A DNA stretch of 64,000 nucleotides from Allobosea lathyri (GTDB taxonomy: Bacteria > Pseudomonadota > Alphaproteobacteria > Rhizobiales > Beijerinckiaceae): positions 109,711-173,710 of the forward strand of contig NZ_FNUY01000010.1 of the NCBI RefSeq assembly GCF_900108245.1. Direction: 5' to 3'. This document shows, piece by piece, positions 49,019-59,057 of this stretch. Position numbers and translations under genes: made by a program. The stretch's first letter is position 1; each line of letters begins with the position of its first letter. A model generated the notes under the pieces. That model was given only the letters and a program-made list of their open reading frames with translations, was not told the DNA's origin and did not search any database.

Positions 49019-52000
49019 GCCTCAATCTTTCAGCGATCGCCGTTCGCGAACGGGCCGTCACCCTGTTCTCGATCATCCTGCTGGTCGCCGCCGGCATCTA
49101 CGCCTTCTTCATGCTCGGCCGGGCGGAAGATCCGAGCTTCACCATCAAGACGCTGACCGTCACGACCGTATGGCCGGGCGCCACCGCGCGCGAGATGCAG
49201 GACCTGGTCGCTGAGCCGCTGGAGAAACGGATCCAGGAACTGACCTGGTACGACCGCGTCGAGACGACCACGCGGCCGGGCTACGCCTATATGACGGTCA
49301 CTCTGAAGGACAGCACGCCGCCTGCCGCGGTTCAGGAAGAGTTCTATCAGGCCCGCAAGAAGCTTGGCGACGAAGCCCGCAACCTGCCGCCTGGCGTTCT
49401 CGGCCCCTTCGTCAACGACGAATACTCGGATGTGAGTTTCGCCCTCTATGCCTTGAAGGCCAAGGGGATGCCGATGCGCGAGCTGGCGCGGCAGGCGGAG
49501 ACCATCCGCCAGGAGCTCCTGCACGTCCCGGGCGTCAAGAAAATCAACATTCTCGGCGAGCGGCCCGAGCAGATCTTCGTCGAGTTCTCGTATTCGAAGC
49601 TCGCGACGCTGGGCGTATCCGCGCAGGACATCATCACGGCCCTGCAGAGGCAGAACACCGTCACGCCGGCGGGCTCGATCGACACGAGCGGGCCTCAGAT
49701 GTTCATCCGGGTCGACGGTGCCTACCAGGGCCTGAAGACGATCGCCGACACTCCGATCGTGGCTGCGGGACGAACGCTCAAGCTATCCGATATCGCCGAT
49801 GTGCGTCGCGGGTACCAAGATCCCCCGACCTACCTGATCCGGCGTCAGGGCGAGTCTACGATCCTGGTTGCCGCCGTTATGCAGGCTGGCTGGGACGGGC
49901 TCGCCTTGGGCAAGGCCCTGGAAAACAAGACCGCGGAGATCGCACAGACGCTCCCTCTCGGAATGACGCTCGACAAGGTGACGGACCAGGCCGTCAATAT
50001 CACCTCGGCGGTCGACGAGTTCATGATGAAGTTCGCCATGGCGCTGGGCGTCGTGCTGCTGGTGAGCCTGCTCAGTCTCGGCTGGCGCGTCGGCATCGTC
50101 GTGGCCGCCGCCGTGCCGCTGACGCTCGCCGTCGTGTTCCTGATCATGCTGGAAACCGGACGGTTCTTCGACCGCATCACGCTCGGCGCCCTGATCCTGG
50201 CGCTCGGCCTTCTGGTCGACGACGCCATCATCGCCATCGAGGTCATGGTGGTGAAGATGGAAGAGGGCATGGATCGCATCAAGGCAGCGGCCTATGCGTG
50301 GAGCCACACGGCCGCGCCGATGCTGTCGGGCACGCTGGTGACGATCGCCGGGTTCCTGCCAGTCGGTTTCGCGCGTTCGACGGCCGGCGAATATGCCGGC
50401 AACATCTTCTGGGTCGTGGGCTTTGCCCTGATCGTCTCCTGGATCGTCGCGGTGGTCTTCACGCCCTATCTCGGCGTGAAGATGCTGCCCGACATCAAGC
50501 CGATCCCGGGCGGCACGCACGCGATCTACGACACGCCGAACTACCGGCGCCTGCGCGGGATCATCACCTTCGCCGTCCGCCACAAGTTCAAGACCTGCGC
50601 CATCGTCGTCGTCGCGTTCGCGCTGTCGGGCATCGGCATGGGCGGCGTCAAGCAGCAGTTCTTCCCGACATCGGACCGCCCCGAAGTGCTTGTCGAGGTG
50701 CGGTTGCCGGAGGGAACTAGCATCGAAACGACGACGGCCGCCGTCGAGAAGCTGGAACGCTGGCTGGGCGCCCAGCCCGAGGCAACGATCGTCACCAGCT
50801 ATGTCGGCCAGGGCGCGCCGCGCTTCTTCTTCGCGATGGCGCCGGAACTGCCCGATCCCGCTTTCGCCAAGATCGTGGCCCTGACACCGGATGCCGGGGC
50901 GCGTGAAATCCTGAAGCACAGGCTCCGCGAGGCCGTGTCCCAAGGCCTTGTTCCCGAAGCCTTCGTTCGCGTCACGCAGCTCGTATTCGGACCCTATACA
51001 CCGTTCCCGGTCGAGTTCCGGGTGATGGGGCCCGATCCGGCGCAGCTCTATGCGATTTCCGCCCAGGCGCTGGAGGTGATGCGGGGCGTCGCGGACGTCC
51101 GGCAGGCCAACCGCGACTGGGGCAACCGTACGCCGGTGCTGCGCTTCGTCCCCGACCAGGACCGGCTGAACCTCATCGGTCTGTCGCCGGCGGCGGTTGG
51201 CCAGCAGCTTCAGTTTCTCCTCACGGGCGTTCCCGTCACGCAGGTCCGGGAGGATATCCGCAACGTGCCAGTGGTGGCACGAAGCGCCGGCAGCGAGCGG
51301 CTCGACCCGGCGCGTCTTGCGGACTTCTCGCTGATCAGCCGCGACGGCCGCCAGATTCCACTCGACCAGATCGGCCACTCCGAAATGCGCCTGGAGGAGC
51401 CGATCCTGAAACGCCGCGACCGCACACCCGTGATCACCATCCGTGCGGATATCAACGAGGCCACCCAGCCTCCGGAGGTCTCCAAGCAGATCGTGACGGC
51501 ACTTCAGCCACTGATCGCTTCGCTTCCGGCGGGCTATCGCATCGAGACCGGAGGATCGATCGAGGAGGCCGCCAAAGCCAATGTCGCCCTGGGCAAGGTC
51601 TTCCCGGTGATGATCGCCGCCACGCTGATCGTCATCATGCTGCAGGTGCGCTCATTCTCGATGATGGCGATGGTGCTGCTGACAGCGCCGCTTGGCGTGA
51701 TCGGCGTCGTGCCGACATTGCTCCTCTTCAATCAGCCATTCGGGTTCAATGCCATCCTGGGTCTGATCGGCCTGGCCGGCATCCTGATGCGCAACACCCT
51801 GATCCTGACCGAGCAGATCGAGGAAAATCGCGCCGCCGGTCTCGACGACTACAACGCCGTCATCGAGGCGACGGTGCAGCGGACGCGGCCGGTGATCCTT
51901 ACGGCGCTCGCGGCCGTATTCGCCTTCATTCCCCTGACGCACTCCGTCTTCTGGGGATCGATGGCCTACACGCTGATCGGCGGCACCGCCGTTGGCACCG

Positions 52001-52125
52001 TGCTGATCCTGCTGTTCCTTCCCGCGTTGTATACGGCCTGGTTCCGCATCAAACCGACTGCGGATGAGAACCATGAGGTTTCGCAGGAGGAGCCAGCATT
52101 GCGACCAGCAATGGCCGCCCAGTAA
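49015..52125 (+). CDS. RND-family efflux permease (AcrB-like)
   Basis: 1036 residues, full length. First helix VTLFSIILLVAAGIYAFFML; porter loops residues 40-330; the proton-relay Asp pair in ALGLLVDDAIIAIE in helix 4; and the second half starting near 535 with a matching LLGLIGLAGILMRNTLILTEQ. Proton-driven pump for drugs or toxic compounds. Controlled by the divergent TetR. No outer-membrane channel gene follows, so it must borrow a TolC-like one. Confidence 0.94.
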   Translation: MSLNLSAIAVRERAVTLFSIILLVAAGIYAFFMLGRAEDPSFTIKTLTVTTVWPGATAREMQDLVAEPLEKRIQELTWYDRVETTTRPGYAYMTVTLKDSTPPAAVQEEFYQARKKLGDEARNLPPGVLGPFVNDEYSDVSFALYALKAKGMPMRELARQAETIRQELLHVPGVKKINILGERPEQIFVEFSYSKLATLGVSAQDIITALQRQNTVTPAGSIDTSGPQMFIRVDGAYQGLKTIADTPIVAAGRTLKLSDIADVRRGYQDPPTYLIRRQGESTILVAAVMQAGWDGLALGKALENKTAEIAQTLPLGMTLDKVTDQAVNITSAVDEFMMKFAMALGVVLLVSLLSLGWRVGIVVAAAVPLTLAVVFLIMLETGRFFDRITLGALILALGLLVDDAIIAIEVMVVKMEEGMDRIKAAAYAWSHTAAPMLSGTLVTIAGFLPVGFARSTAGEYAGNIFWVVGFALIVSWIVAVVFTPYLGVKMLPDIKPIPGGTHAIYDTPNYRRLRGIITFAVRHKFKTCAIVVVAFALSGIGMGGVKQQFFPTSDRPEVLVEVRLPEGTSIETTTAAVEKLERWLGAQPEATIVTSYVGQGAPRFFFAMAPELPDPAFAKIVALTPDAGAREILKHRLREAVSQGLVPEAFVRVTQLVFGPYTPFPVEFRVMGPDPAQLYAISAQALEVMRGVADVRQANRDWGNRTPVLRFVPDQDRLNLIGLSPAAVGQQLQFLLTGVPVTQVREDIRNVPVVARSAGSERLDPARLADFSLISRDGRQIPLDQIGHSEMRLEEPILKRRDRTPVITIRADINEATQPPEVSKQIVTALQPLIASLPAGYRIETGGSIEEAAKANVALGKVFPVMIAATLIVIMLQVRSFSMMAMVLLTAPLGVIGVVPTLLLFNQPFGFNAILGLIGLAGILMRNTLILTEQIEENRAAGLDDYNAVIEATVQRTRPVILTALAAVFAFIPLTHSVFWGSMAYTLIGGTAVGTVLILLFLPALYTAWFRIKPTADENHEVSQEEPALRPAMAAQ

Positions 52126-52381
52126 GAAACCGATTTGGAAAGAGATCGTTCAGGGCTCTGAGTCGGAACAGTGTCCCCGATCGTGAGGTTCCGCTTTCTG
52201 GAAGGCATCAAATGTCCGCAGGTGGCGCATTCCCCGGATTCGACGTCAAGTCATGTCTTAAGCAATGAGATGGCTGTGGAACCATAGATGGCGTTCAACC
52301 GATCGTAAGGCTCGGCGGCCGTCTCGTCCCCGGTGTGCCGGGGGACGCCGGCGATCCGAACGGCATCTCACGCGTCGGGCT

Positions 52382-53287
52382 TTATGGACAATTCGAAATC
52401 TGCTGGATCGCAATTGCGACCGCCTCGCGCAGGCTGCTGGGCAGCGGCTGGATCGGCAATGGCGGTGCTCCGGGTTTCAGGCCAAGCTGTTCGGCGATAA
52501 GGTACATCACCCGCAAGCTGCCATGAGCGCGAAACAGCGACCAGAGCGGCTCAAAAGCGGTGTCGATCGCCAGGGCGCCCTCCCGATCGCCGGCCAGTGC
52601 GACACGCGTCAGGTGCAGCGCCGCAGTCGGCAAGAGACCGGCGACGACGCTGTACCAAGCATCGGCTCCCGCCAGAAGCGCAGGGGCGGCGCCCCAGTCG
52701 CCGCTGTATCCAATCATCATCCCGTCCCTGCAGGACGATCGCAGCCGGCCGATCTCGCCTTCGAAATCACCATCGGCAGGAAGCGGCAACTTGATCGCCG
52801 TGATGTTCGGCACCTGGGAGAGGCGCGACACCAGCTCCGACGCGAAGGTGAAATGGGTCGTGCTGGGGTTGTTGTAGATGCAGACAGGCAGGCCCGTCGC
52901 GGCCGCGGTCGCCTCGAAATGGGCGAAGACTTCGTCCTGCGTCAGCGGCGCATAGGAGACGGGCGCCAGCAGCAGCCCATCGGCTCCCAGGCGCTCGGCC
53001 TCGCGGGCCAGCTCACGGACCCAGGATGTGCGCATGGCACCGATGCCGGCGATCAGCGGGACGCGGCCGGCAACGGTTTCGACGGCGGCAGCCAAAGCGC
53101 GCGAGCGCTCGCTGCGGTCGAGAAAGGCATAGGTGCCGGTGCTGCCGAGTACGGAAATGGAATCGACGCCGGCCGCGACGAGCCGGTCGAGCATGAGGGC
53201 GAAGGCGTCGGTATCGACAAGGCCCTCGGCATCGGCCGGCGTGAGCGGAAAGGCGGAAAGCCCGCGAAAGATCGATGCGTCGGTCAT
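52382..53287 (-). CDS. Dihydrodipicolinate synthase family aldolase
   Basis: 301 residues, TIM barrel. GLSAFPLTPAD and LGSTGTYAFL form the pyruvate site; the Tyr is in VCIYNNPSTTHF and the Schiff-base Lys in ITAIKLPLP. It differs from true DapA around the active-site Gly-Thr-Thr, so it may be an aldolase for a different oxo acid. Divergent neighbours and no lysine genes support a catabolic role. Upstream 52126-52381 holds nothing recognised. Confidence 0.86.
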   Translation of the reverse strand: MTDASIFRGLSAFPLTPADAEGLVDTDAFALMLDRLVAAGVDSISVLGSTGTYAFLDRSERSRALAAAVETVAGRVPLIAGIGAMRTSWVRELAREAERLGADGLLLAPVSYAPLTQDEVFAHFEATAAATGLPVCIYNNPSTTHFTFASELVSRLSQVPNITAIKLPLPADGDFEGEIGRLRSSCRDGMMIGYSGDWGAAPALLAGADAWYSVVAGLLPTAALHLTRVALAGDREGALAIDTAFEPLWSLFRAHGSLRVMYLIAEQLGLKPGAPPLPIQPLPSSLREAVAIAIQQISNCP

Positions 53288-53357
53288 GAAGTCGGGTGTT
53301 CCTGAGAAAATTCGAATGCGAGGTTAGGACGACGGGTGCCGAGACACATCCCCGCGA

Positions 53358-53984
53358 TCAGCCCGCAAATGCATCGCGCAGCAGGCTCGTCGAGAGGGCC
53401 AGCATCATGACACCGATCGCCAGATCGAGGATGCGCCATGCTGCCGGCCTGGCAAAGAGCGGGGCCAGGAAGCGCGCGCCGAATCCCAGCGAGGCGAACC
53501 AGATGAAACTGGCGCTCGCCGCTCCGATCATGAAGGGCGGGCGCTCGTCGGAAGGCAGGCTCGTTCCGACCGCGCCCATCAGGAGCACGGTGTCGATGTA
53601 GACATGTGGATTGAGGAAGGTGAAGGCCGCCGTTCCGGCGAGCGCGGCGCCGAGTGTGATGCCCGCCGTCCTATCGACGACCAATGCGGACGAAGTGGCT
53701 GCCCGTCGCAGCGCCGAGACGCCGTACCAGGCCAGGAAAGCCGCTCCACCCAGGCTAAGTGCCATCGCCAATCCCGGAACGACCGACAGCGCGCTGCCAA
53801 GGCCGTTGACGCCAGCAACGATCAGCGAGGCATCGGCCGCCGCGCAGAAGAGAACGATGGGCCAGACATGCTCGCGCCGAAGCCCGTGTCTCAAGACGAA
53901 CATGTTCTGGGCGCCGATGGCGGCGATGAGCCCGAGCGAAAGGCCAAAGCCCTTGGCGAAGGCAGGCAGGAGAGCGCTTGTCAT
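53358..53984 (-). CDS. LysE/ArgO-family amino-acid exporter
   Basis: 208 residues with five to six membrane helices. FGLSLGLIAAIGAQNMFVLRHGLRREHVWPIVLFCAAADASLIVAGVNGLG is the LysE/ArgO signature, and FTFLNPHVYIDTVLLMGAVG is the second conserved block. It exports Arg or Lys when cytoplasmic levels are high. It is divergent from an ArgP/LysG-type regulator, the classical arrangement. Confidence 0.92.
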   Translation of the reverse strand: MTSALLPAFAKGFGLSLGLIAAIGAQNMFVLRHGLRREHVWPIVLFCAAADASLIVAGVNGLGSALSVVPGLAMALSLGGAAFLAWYGVSALRRAATSSALVVDRTAGITLGAALAGTAAFTFLNPHVYIDTVLLMGAVGTSLPSDERPPFMIGAASASFIWFASLGFGARFLAPLFARPAAWRILDLAIGVMMLALSTSLLRDAFAG

Positions 53985-54052
53985 GGCTCTTTGATGCGCG
54001 CGGGCATCGGTGTAGTCTAACTAAACATTCTAACTTTGAATTAGGCAAACTA

Positions 54053-54976
54053 ATGCTCGACTATCCCTCCCTCGCCGCTGTCGCAGCCGTTGCACGCGAA
54101 GGCAGCTTCGAGAAGGCCGCAATCGGTCTGGGCGTGACGCCGTCGGCTGTCTCCCAGCGCATCAAGGGGCTCGAGGATCGTCTCGGCGCAATCCTGCTGA
54201 TCCGAGGATCGCCCTGCCGGCCGACCGAGATCGGCGGCAGACTGTGCGCCCATATCGAGCAGGTCCGGCTGCTCGAAAGCGAGGTCATCGAAACCTTGCC
54301 CGGTCTGACCTTGCAGGTCGTCGGACCTGCTTCGATCCGGGTCGCCGTGAATGCCGACAGCGTCAGTACCTGGTTCCCCAAGGCGGCGGCGCTGTTTGCC
54401 GGCGAAACCGGCGGCCTGCTCGATCTCGTCCTCGACGACGAGGCCCATACGGCGCAGCGCCTGCAGACTGGCGATGTCCTGGCTGCAGTTACGGCCGACC
54501 CTTCGCCCGTCGTCGGCTGCCGGATCCATCCTCTCGGCCAGATCGAATACATGGCCGTGGTAGAGCCGGCTTTCGCGGCTCGTCACTTTCCCGGGGGCGT
54601 CGATAATCTGAGCCTGCAGCGGGTACCGATGCTGCGGTTCGACCGTCGCGACGACCTGCAGTTCCGCTGGGCACGGGAGGCCTGCGGCACGACGATCTCG
54701 CCGCCGACCCATTGGACCCCGTCGACGCAGGGTATGCTCGACATGACGCTTGCGGGGCTTGGATGGTCGATGGCACCGGTCGCGCTCGCGGAGCCTTTGA
54801 TCGCAGAAGGCAGGCTGATCGAGCTGCCGCCACACAAGCGGATCGCCGTGACGCTGTATTGGCAGCGGACGCGATTGGCGGCGCGACTGCTCGATCAGCT
54901 CACGCAGGCGGTCCGGGCGGTTGCTGCGAAAGACCTTCAATCAGCAAGTCATCTTGGTCGGCCAGGCAGCGGCTGA
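54053..54976 (+). CDS. LysR-family regulator ArgP/LysG type
   Basis: 307 residues from the ATG giving MLDYPSLAAVAAVAREGSFEKAAIGLGVTPSAVSQRIKGLEDRLG, the ArgP/LysG winged-helix group. The effector domain includes WFPKAAALFAGETGGLLDLVLDDEAHTAQRL and DVLAAVTADPSPVVGCRIHPLGQIEYMAV. It should activate the divergent exporter when Lys or Arg is abundant. The 68-base gap holds repeated TCTAACT and a CTAAC/GAATTAG dyad as likely sites. Confidence 0.9.
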   Translation: MLDYPSLAAVAAVAREGSFEKAAIGLGVTPSAVSQRIKGLEDRLGAILLIRGSPCRPTEIGGRLCAHIEQVRLLESEVIETLPGLTLQVVGPASIRVAVNADSVSTWFPKAAALFAGETGGLLDLVLDDEAHTAQRLQTGDVLAAVTADPSPVVGCRIHPLGQIEYMAVVEPAFAARHFPGGVDNLSLQRVPMLRFDRRDDLQFRWAREACGTTISPPTHWTPSTQGMLDMTLAGLGWSMAPVALAEPLIAEGRLIELPPHKRIAVTLYWQRTRLAARLLDQLTQAVRAVAAKDLQSASHLGRPGSG

Positions 54977-55222
54977 GTTCGCCGTATCCACGAAAATGAA
55001 CCCTGCCTCCGAGCGTCTGGTCTCTGGCGGCAGTCCAAACTCAGCAATGCGGCAGAGTGCCGTAGATCGACGCTCATGAGCGGGCCGGCACGAGCCTCGA
55101 TCGCAGCCGGCAGGGTGTTGCGCATCGGTTCGCGATCTACGGCATCTGCCGTATTGCCTCCCGCTGCTGTCGCCTGCGACAGTGGCCACAAGGGACGGTT
55201 GCCGCAAAGCGGGGATCGAGCC

Positions 55223-55570
55223 TCATCCAATCGGCAGGCCGAGGCGCACGGCGAAGGTGGCCAGCTCCGCTGCGCTATGGAGTTCGAGCTTGCGCATGAG
55301 GTTTTCGCGATGCTTGCGAGCGGTGAGGGGGCTGATGCCGAGGCGGGCGGCGACGTCGCGGGCGGTGGCGCCCCCGGCGATCAGGACGAGCAGCTCGCGC
55401 TCCCGCCGGGTGAGCGGAACGTGACTGACCGCATCGAAGGACACGCTGTCCGGCGCGCCATCGGGACCCCCTTGCGGCATGACAGCCCTGAGCGGCGGGC
55501 TGAGATAGGTCTCGCCGCGCTGCAAGGCCGCGAGCGCCTCGAAAAGTTCGTCGAGATGAGGCCGGCTCCA
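55223..55570 (-). pseudogene. LuxR/NarL response regulator remnant (C-terminal half only)
   Basis: The C-terminal 65 residues are an intact NarL-type helix-turn-helix: LTRRERELLVLIAGGATARDVAARLGISPLTARKHRENLMRKLELHSAAELATFAVRLGL. Upstream, PHLDELFEALAALQRGETYLSPPLRAVM matches the end of a receiver domain and its linker. The receiver itself is absent: homology stops near 55570, where the autotransporter fragment starts on the other strand. A short in-frame TTG at 55525 could still make a free DNA-binding domain. Confidence 0.7.
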
Positions 55571-55917
55571 CGGCTGCGCTGACCAGCAAGGGCGATGACA
55601 CCAGCCTCGGCTATTCCACGCTGGGTCTGCGCGCCTCGGCCAGCCTCGCTTTGCAAAGCATGGAGCTGACCTTGCGCGGCGGGCTGGCCTGGCGCCATGC
55701 CTTCGGCGATGTGACGCCGGCCGCGACGCTCGCCTTCGCCGGAGCGAGCGCCTTCAGCGTCGCCGGGCTGCCGATCGCGAAGGATGCCGCCCTCGTGGAA
55801 GCTGGGCTCGACCTTGCCATCAGCCAAAGCACTTCGCTCGGCCTGTCCTATACCGGTCAGCTCGCCGGGAACGCTCAGGACCACGCCTTCAAGGGCGTGT
55901 TCGCCGTCAGGTTCTGA
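55561..55917 (+). pseudogene. Autotransporter beta-barrel remnant (C-terminus only)
   Basis: 119 codons without a start. LGYSTLGLRASASLALQSMELTLRGGLAWRHAFGDVTPAATLAFAGASAFSVAGLPIAKDAALVEAGLDLAISQSTSLGLSYTGQLAG is the end of an autotransporter domain, closing with the terminal Phe signature FAVRF. The passenger and most of the barrel are missing. Homology begins at about 55565, the same point where the LuxR remnant ends. Confidence 0.78.
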
Positions 55918-56022
55918 TGGGACGAGCTTTTGACAAAGCCGCAAAGTGTCGTGCCCTAGGTTCTGAGCCCAGGCCTTGAATTCATCGGGGGTAAGGCAGC
56001 GCTCCCGTCCTTGCCGAGCCGG

Positions 56023-57207
56023 CTAGGCAGCGGTCACGCGCAGCTTGCGAAGCTGCTCCAGCTCAGCTGGGGAATAGCCGAGCTCCGCGAGAAGCGCCCC
56101 AGTATGTTCGCCCATGTCCGGCGGCGGGCGGCGAACGGCACAAGGCGTTTGGCTGAGCTTGATTGGGAAGCCGAGCATCCGCACCTCGCCGTGATCCTTG
56201 GTCGGGACGTTCATGACCATTTCCTGCGCCAGGATCTGCGGATCGGAGAACACGCCGTGCATGTCGTAGATCGGGCCGCATGGCACGCCGGCGGCGTTGA
56301 GCTTGGTGATCCAGTACTCGGAATCGCTATGGCCAAGTTGCTCTTCGACCAAGGCGGTCAGCCGTGCGCGATGCAGGACCCGTAGATCGTTACTGACGAA
56401 ATCCGGGTGCGTCTTCAGCGCGGGCAGTTCCAGCGCATCCATCAACCGGCCGAAGAAAGTGTTGTCGCTGGGCGCGATGGCGATCTGCCCGTCACGCGTG
56501 CGAAACAGCCCGTAAGGCGAGGCGATCGGGTGATCGTTGCCGGTCTTGGGCAGCACCTCGCCGGTCGCGAAATAATGCGAGGCGACATATGCAAGCAGGC
56601 TGACCATCGAGTTGGTCAGGCTGATCTCGACATGTTCGCCAGTCTGGGCGCGCTCGCGCCGCACCAGCGCGGCACATACGCCAAGCGCGCCATAGAGGCC
56701 GCTGACCAGATCGCTGATCGGCAGGCCGGTGCGGAGCGGCGGGTCTCCAGGCCCGCCATTGACGCTCATGAAGCCGCTCATCGCCTGCGCGATGAAGTCG
56801 AAGGCCGGGCGATCACTATAGGGCCCTGTCGAACCGAAGCCCGTGATGCTGCACGTGACGATCCCTGGTCGGATCTCCTGCAGTCTCGCTTCGTCGAACC
56901 CCAGTCGGGCGAGCACGCCCGGCCGGAAATTGTCGATCACCGCATCGGCCGTCGCGATCAGCCTTTCGAGAGCGACACGGCCTTCCGGCGCTTTCAGGTC
57001 GAGCGTGACCGAACGCTTGTTGCGGTTGAACGAGGCGAAGTACCAACTCATGCCATCGCGGCCGGCGCCTTGCTTGCGGATCGGATCGCCTTCGCCCGGG
57101 GGCTCGATCTTGATGACGTCGGCACCGAGATCGGCCAGCATCATTGTGCAAAACGGCCCGGAGATGACGCGTGTGAGGTCGATGATGCGGAAACCTGTCA
57201 GAGGCAT
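56023..57207 (-). CDS. CaiB/BaiF-family CoA transferase (class III)
   Basis: 394 residues. MPLTGFRIIDLTRVISGPFCTMMLADLGADVIKIEPPGEGDPIRKQG is the family opening, FNRNKRSVTLDLK the CoA site, and Asp 166 in GLPISDLVSG the catalytic residue that forms an acyl anhydride. It moves CoA between carboxylic acids. Last gene of the minus-strand set with the TRAP genes (10-base gap to DctM), so it probably activates the imported acid. Confidence 0.92.
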   Translation of the reverse strand: MPLTGFRIIDLTRVISGPFCTMMLADLGADVIKIEPPGEGDPIRKQGAGRDGMSWYFASFNRNKRSVTLDLKAPEGRVALERLIATADAVIDNFRPGVLARLGFDEARLQEIRPGIVTCSITGFGSTGPYSDRPAFDFIAQAMSGFMSVNGGPGDPPLRTGLPISDLVSGLYGALGVCAALVRRERAQTGEHVEISLTNSMVSLLAYVASHYFATGEVLPKTGNDHPIASPYGLFRTRDGQIAIAPSDNTFFGRLMDALELPALKTHPDFVSNDLRVLHRARLTALVEEQLGHSDSEYWITKLNAAGVPCGPIYDMHGVFSDPQILAQEMVMNVPTKDHGEVRMLGFPIKLSQTPCAVRRPPPDMGEHTGALLAELGYSPAELEQLRKLRVTAA

Positions 57208-57217
57208 GGTGTTCGAT

Positions 57218-58495
57218 TCACAGTGCGATGTTGGGGAGCCAGGTCACGAGACCGGGAAAGATGGAGATCAGGACCAGGACGATCAGGGACCAGCCGAGGA
57301 ACGGGAACAGCTCGACGGCAATGGGCCAGAGCGGCACGCGGCCGACCGCACTCGTCACGAACAGGAGAAGTCCGATCGGGGGATGCAGCATGCCGATCAT
57401 CAGGTTGAGGATGACAATCATCGCGAACTGGATCGGATCGATCCCAAGTTGCGCCTGGATGGGCAGAAGCGTTGGCACGAACATCACCAGCGCCGGCAGC
57501 GGTTCCAGGATCATGCCGACGATGAACAGCATGATGTTGACCACGAGCAGGACGATGAGCGGGTTTTCAGAGATGCTGAGGATGCCCTGCGAAATGCGCG
57601 TTGCGATGTGGGATTCGTTGAGGAGCCAGGAGAACGGCCCGGCCGCCGCCAGCAGGAACAGGATGACGGCGGAGGTCTTGCCTGCCGAATAGAAGACCTG
57701 CCCGAGCTCCCTGACGTGAAGATCGCGATAAATCACCATGCCGACGACCAGCGCATAGACGCAGATCACGCCCGCGGCCTCGGTTTCGGTCATGAAGCCC
57801 GAGCGGATGCCGATCAGGATCAGCACCGGGACCATCAGCGCCCAGATCGACATGCGCGTCGCGGTTGCCCTCTCGCGCCAGCTCGCACGCGGCTTCGAGG
57901 CATAGCCCTGCCGGCGCGCCACGATGGCGCAGATCACCATGTAACCGGCGAACAGCATCAGGCCTGGAACGACGCCAGCCATGAATAACTTGGCGATCGA
58001 GAGATTGGCCATGATCGCGTAGATGATCATGGGAATGGATGGGGGCAGGATCGGTCCCAACATCGCACCGGCGGCAATCACGGCCGCAGCGTATCCGGGC
58101 TTGTAACCCTCCTTCTTCATAGCCGGAATCAGCAGGCTGCCGGTTGCCGTCGCATCGGCGACCGCCGAACCGGAAATGCCCGCCATGATCAGGTTGGTCG
58201 TCAGCGCGACCTGCGAGAGCGACCCGCGAAAATGCCCGACCATCGCGGTCGACCACTGTATCAGCCGGCGGGTGACGCCGCCCTGGTTCATGATTTCGCC
58301 GGCAAGCACGAAAAGCGGCACGGTGATCAGCGCAGCACTGTCGACGCCGGAGACCAAGGTCAACGGAGCCATGACCGGATCGATCGCGCCGTGCAGCAGC
58401 ATGCCGAACAGCGCGGCCAGAATCATCGCGAAGCCGACGTCGAACCCAACGACAAGTAGAATAAAGAAGACCAGGGTACTAATGATGATCATCAT
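57218..58495 (-). CDS. TRAP transporter large permease (DctM)
   Basis: About 425 residues from the ATG pair giving MMIIISTLVFFILLVVGF; an upstream in-frame start would lengthen the overlap with the small permease gene. A dozen membrane helices with family blocks VPLFVLAGEIMNQGGV, LIMAGISGSAVADATATGSLLIPAM and GAMLGPILPPSIPMIIYAIM. It couples sodium flow to uptake of an organic acid delivered by the binding protein. Confidence 0.93.
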   Translation of the reverse strand: MMIIISTLVFFILLVVGFDVGFAMILAALFGMLLHGAIDPVMAPLTLVSGVDSAALITVPLFVLAGEIMNQGGVTRRLIQWSTAMVGHFRGSLSQVALTTNLIMAGISGSAVADATATGSLLIPAMKKEGYKPGYAAAVIAAGAMLGPILPPSIPMIIYAIMANLSIAKLFMAGVVPGLMLFAGYMVICAIVARRQGYASKPRASWRERATATRMSIWALMVPVLILIGIRSGFMTETEAAGVICVYALVVGMVIYRDLHVRELGQVFYSAGKTSAVILFLLAAAGPFSWLLNESHIATRISQGILSISENPLIVLLVVNIMLFIVGMILEPLPALVMFVPTLLPIQAQLGIDPIQFAMIVILNLMIGMLHPPIGLLLFVTSAVGRVPLWPIAVELFPFLGWSLIVLVLISIFPGLVTWLPNIAL

Positions 58496-59057
58496 GCTCG
58501 GATACCGGCGCGTCGACACCCAAACGTCCGCCCGAGAGCGTGTTCGCGATGCGGAGGATGAGGAAGACGGCGAGCAGGATCATTCCCGTCAGGAGCGCCC
58601 CGTACATCACGTCATAGTAAAGCGAAGTGCCCATGATGGCCTGGAACGAGCCAATTTCGAGCAGCTGCCACCCAACGGTGATGATCAGCACTGTTACGGC
58701 CAGCATCAGGATGTCGAGCAGGAAGGCGGCAATCTGCCGGGCCCCCGCTGGCAGGAAATGCTGCACGACTTCGATGCGGATATTGGCCCGCTCCCTGACC
58801 CCGATCGCGAAACCGAGGAACACCAGCCAGACCATGCCGATGCGCGCAATCTGGTCATGCGCATCGAACTGTGACTTGAGGAAGTAGCGGTCGGCCACCT
58901 GCCCCACGGTGAAGACGAGAACGACGGCCAGGGCAATGATCACCGCCGCCCTGACCGTCGCGGCAAGGAGACGCACGGGCAGGGTCAGCAGCCGGAACTC
59001 CGGCTGCTGCGCGGCGACCGCCGGCGTCGTATTGAGGCTGTCCGCCGGTTCGGTCAT
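58479..59057 (-). CDS. TRAP transporter small permease (DctQ)
   Basis: About 192 residues. The ATG at 59057 overlaps the dctP stop by one base (TGATG), coupling translation. Four helices: AATVRAAVIIALAVVLVFTV, RIGMVWLVFLGFAIGV, IAAFLLDILMLAVTVLIITV and YGALLTGMILLAVFLIL; the RERANIRIEVV after the second helix is typical of DctQ. It pairs with the large permease that overlaps its end. Confidence 0.9.
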   Translation of the reverse strand: MTEPADSLNTTPAVAAQQPEFRLLTLPVRLLAATVRAAVIIALAVVLVFTVGQVADRYFLKSQFDAHDQIARIGMVWLVFLGFAIGVRERANIRIEVVQHFLPAGARQIAAFLLDILMLAVTVLIITVGWQLLEIGSFQAIMGTSLYYDVMYGALLTGMILLAVFLILRIANTLSGGRLGVDAPVSEHDDHH

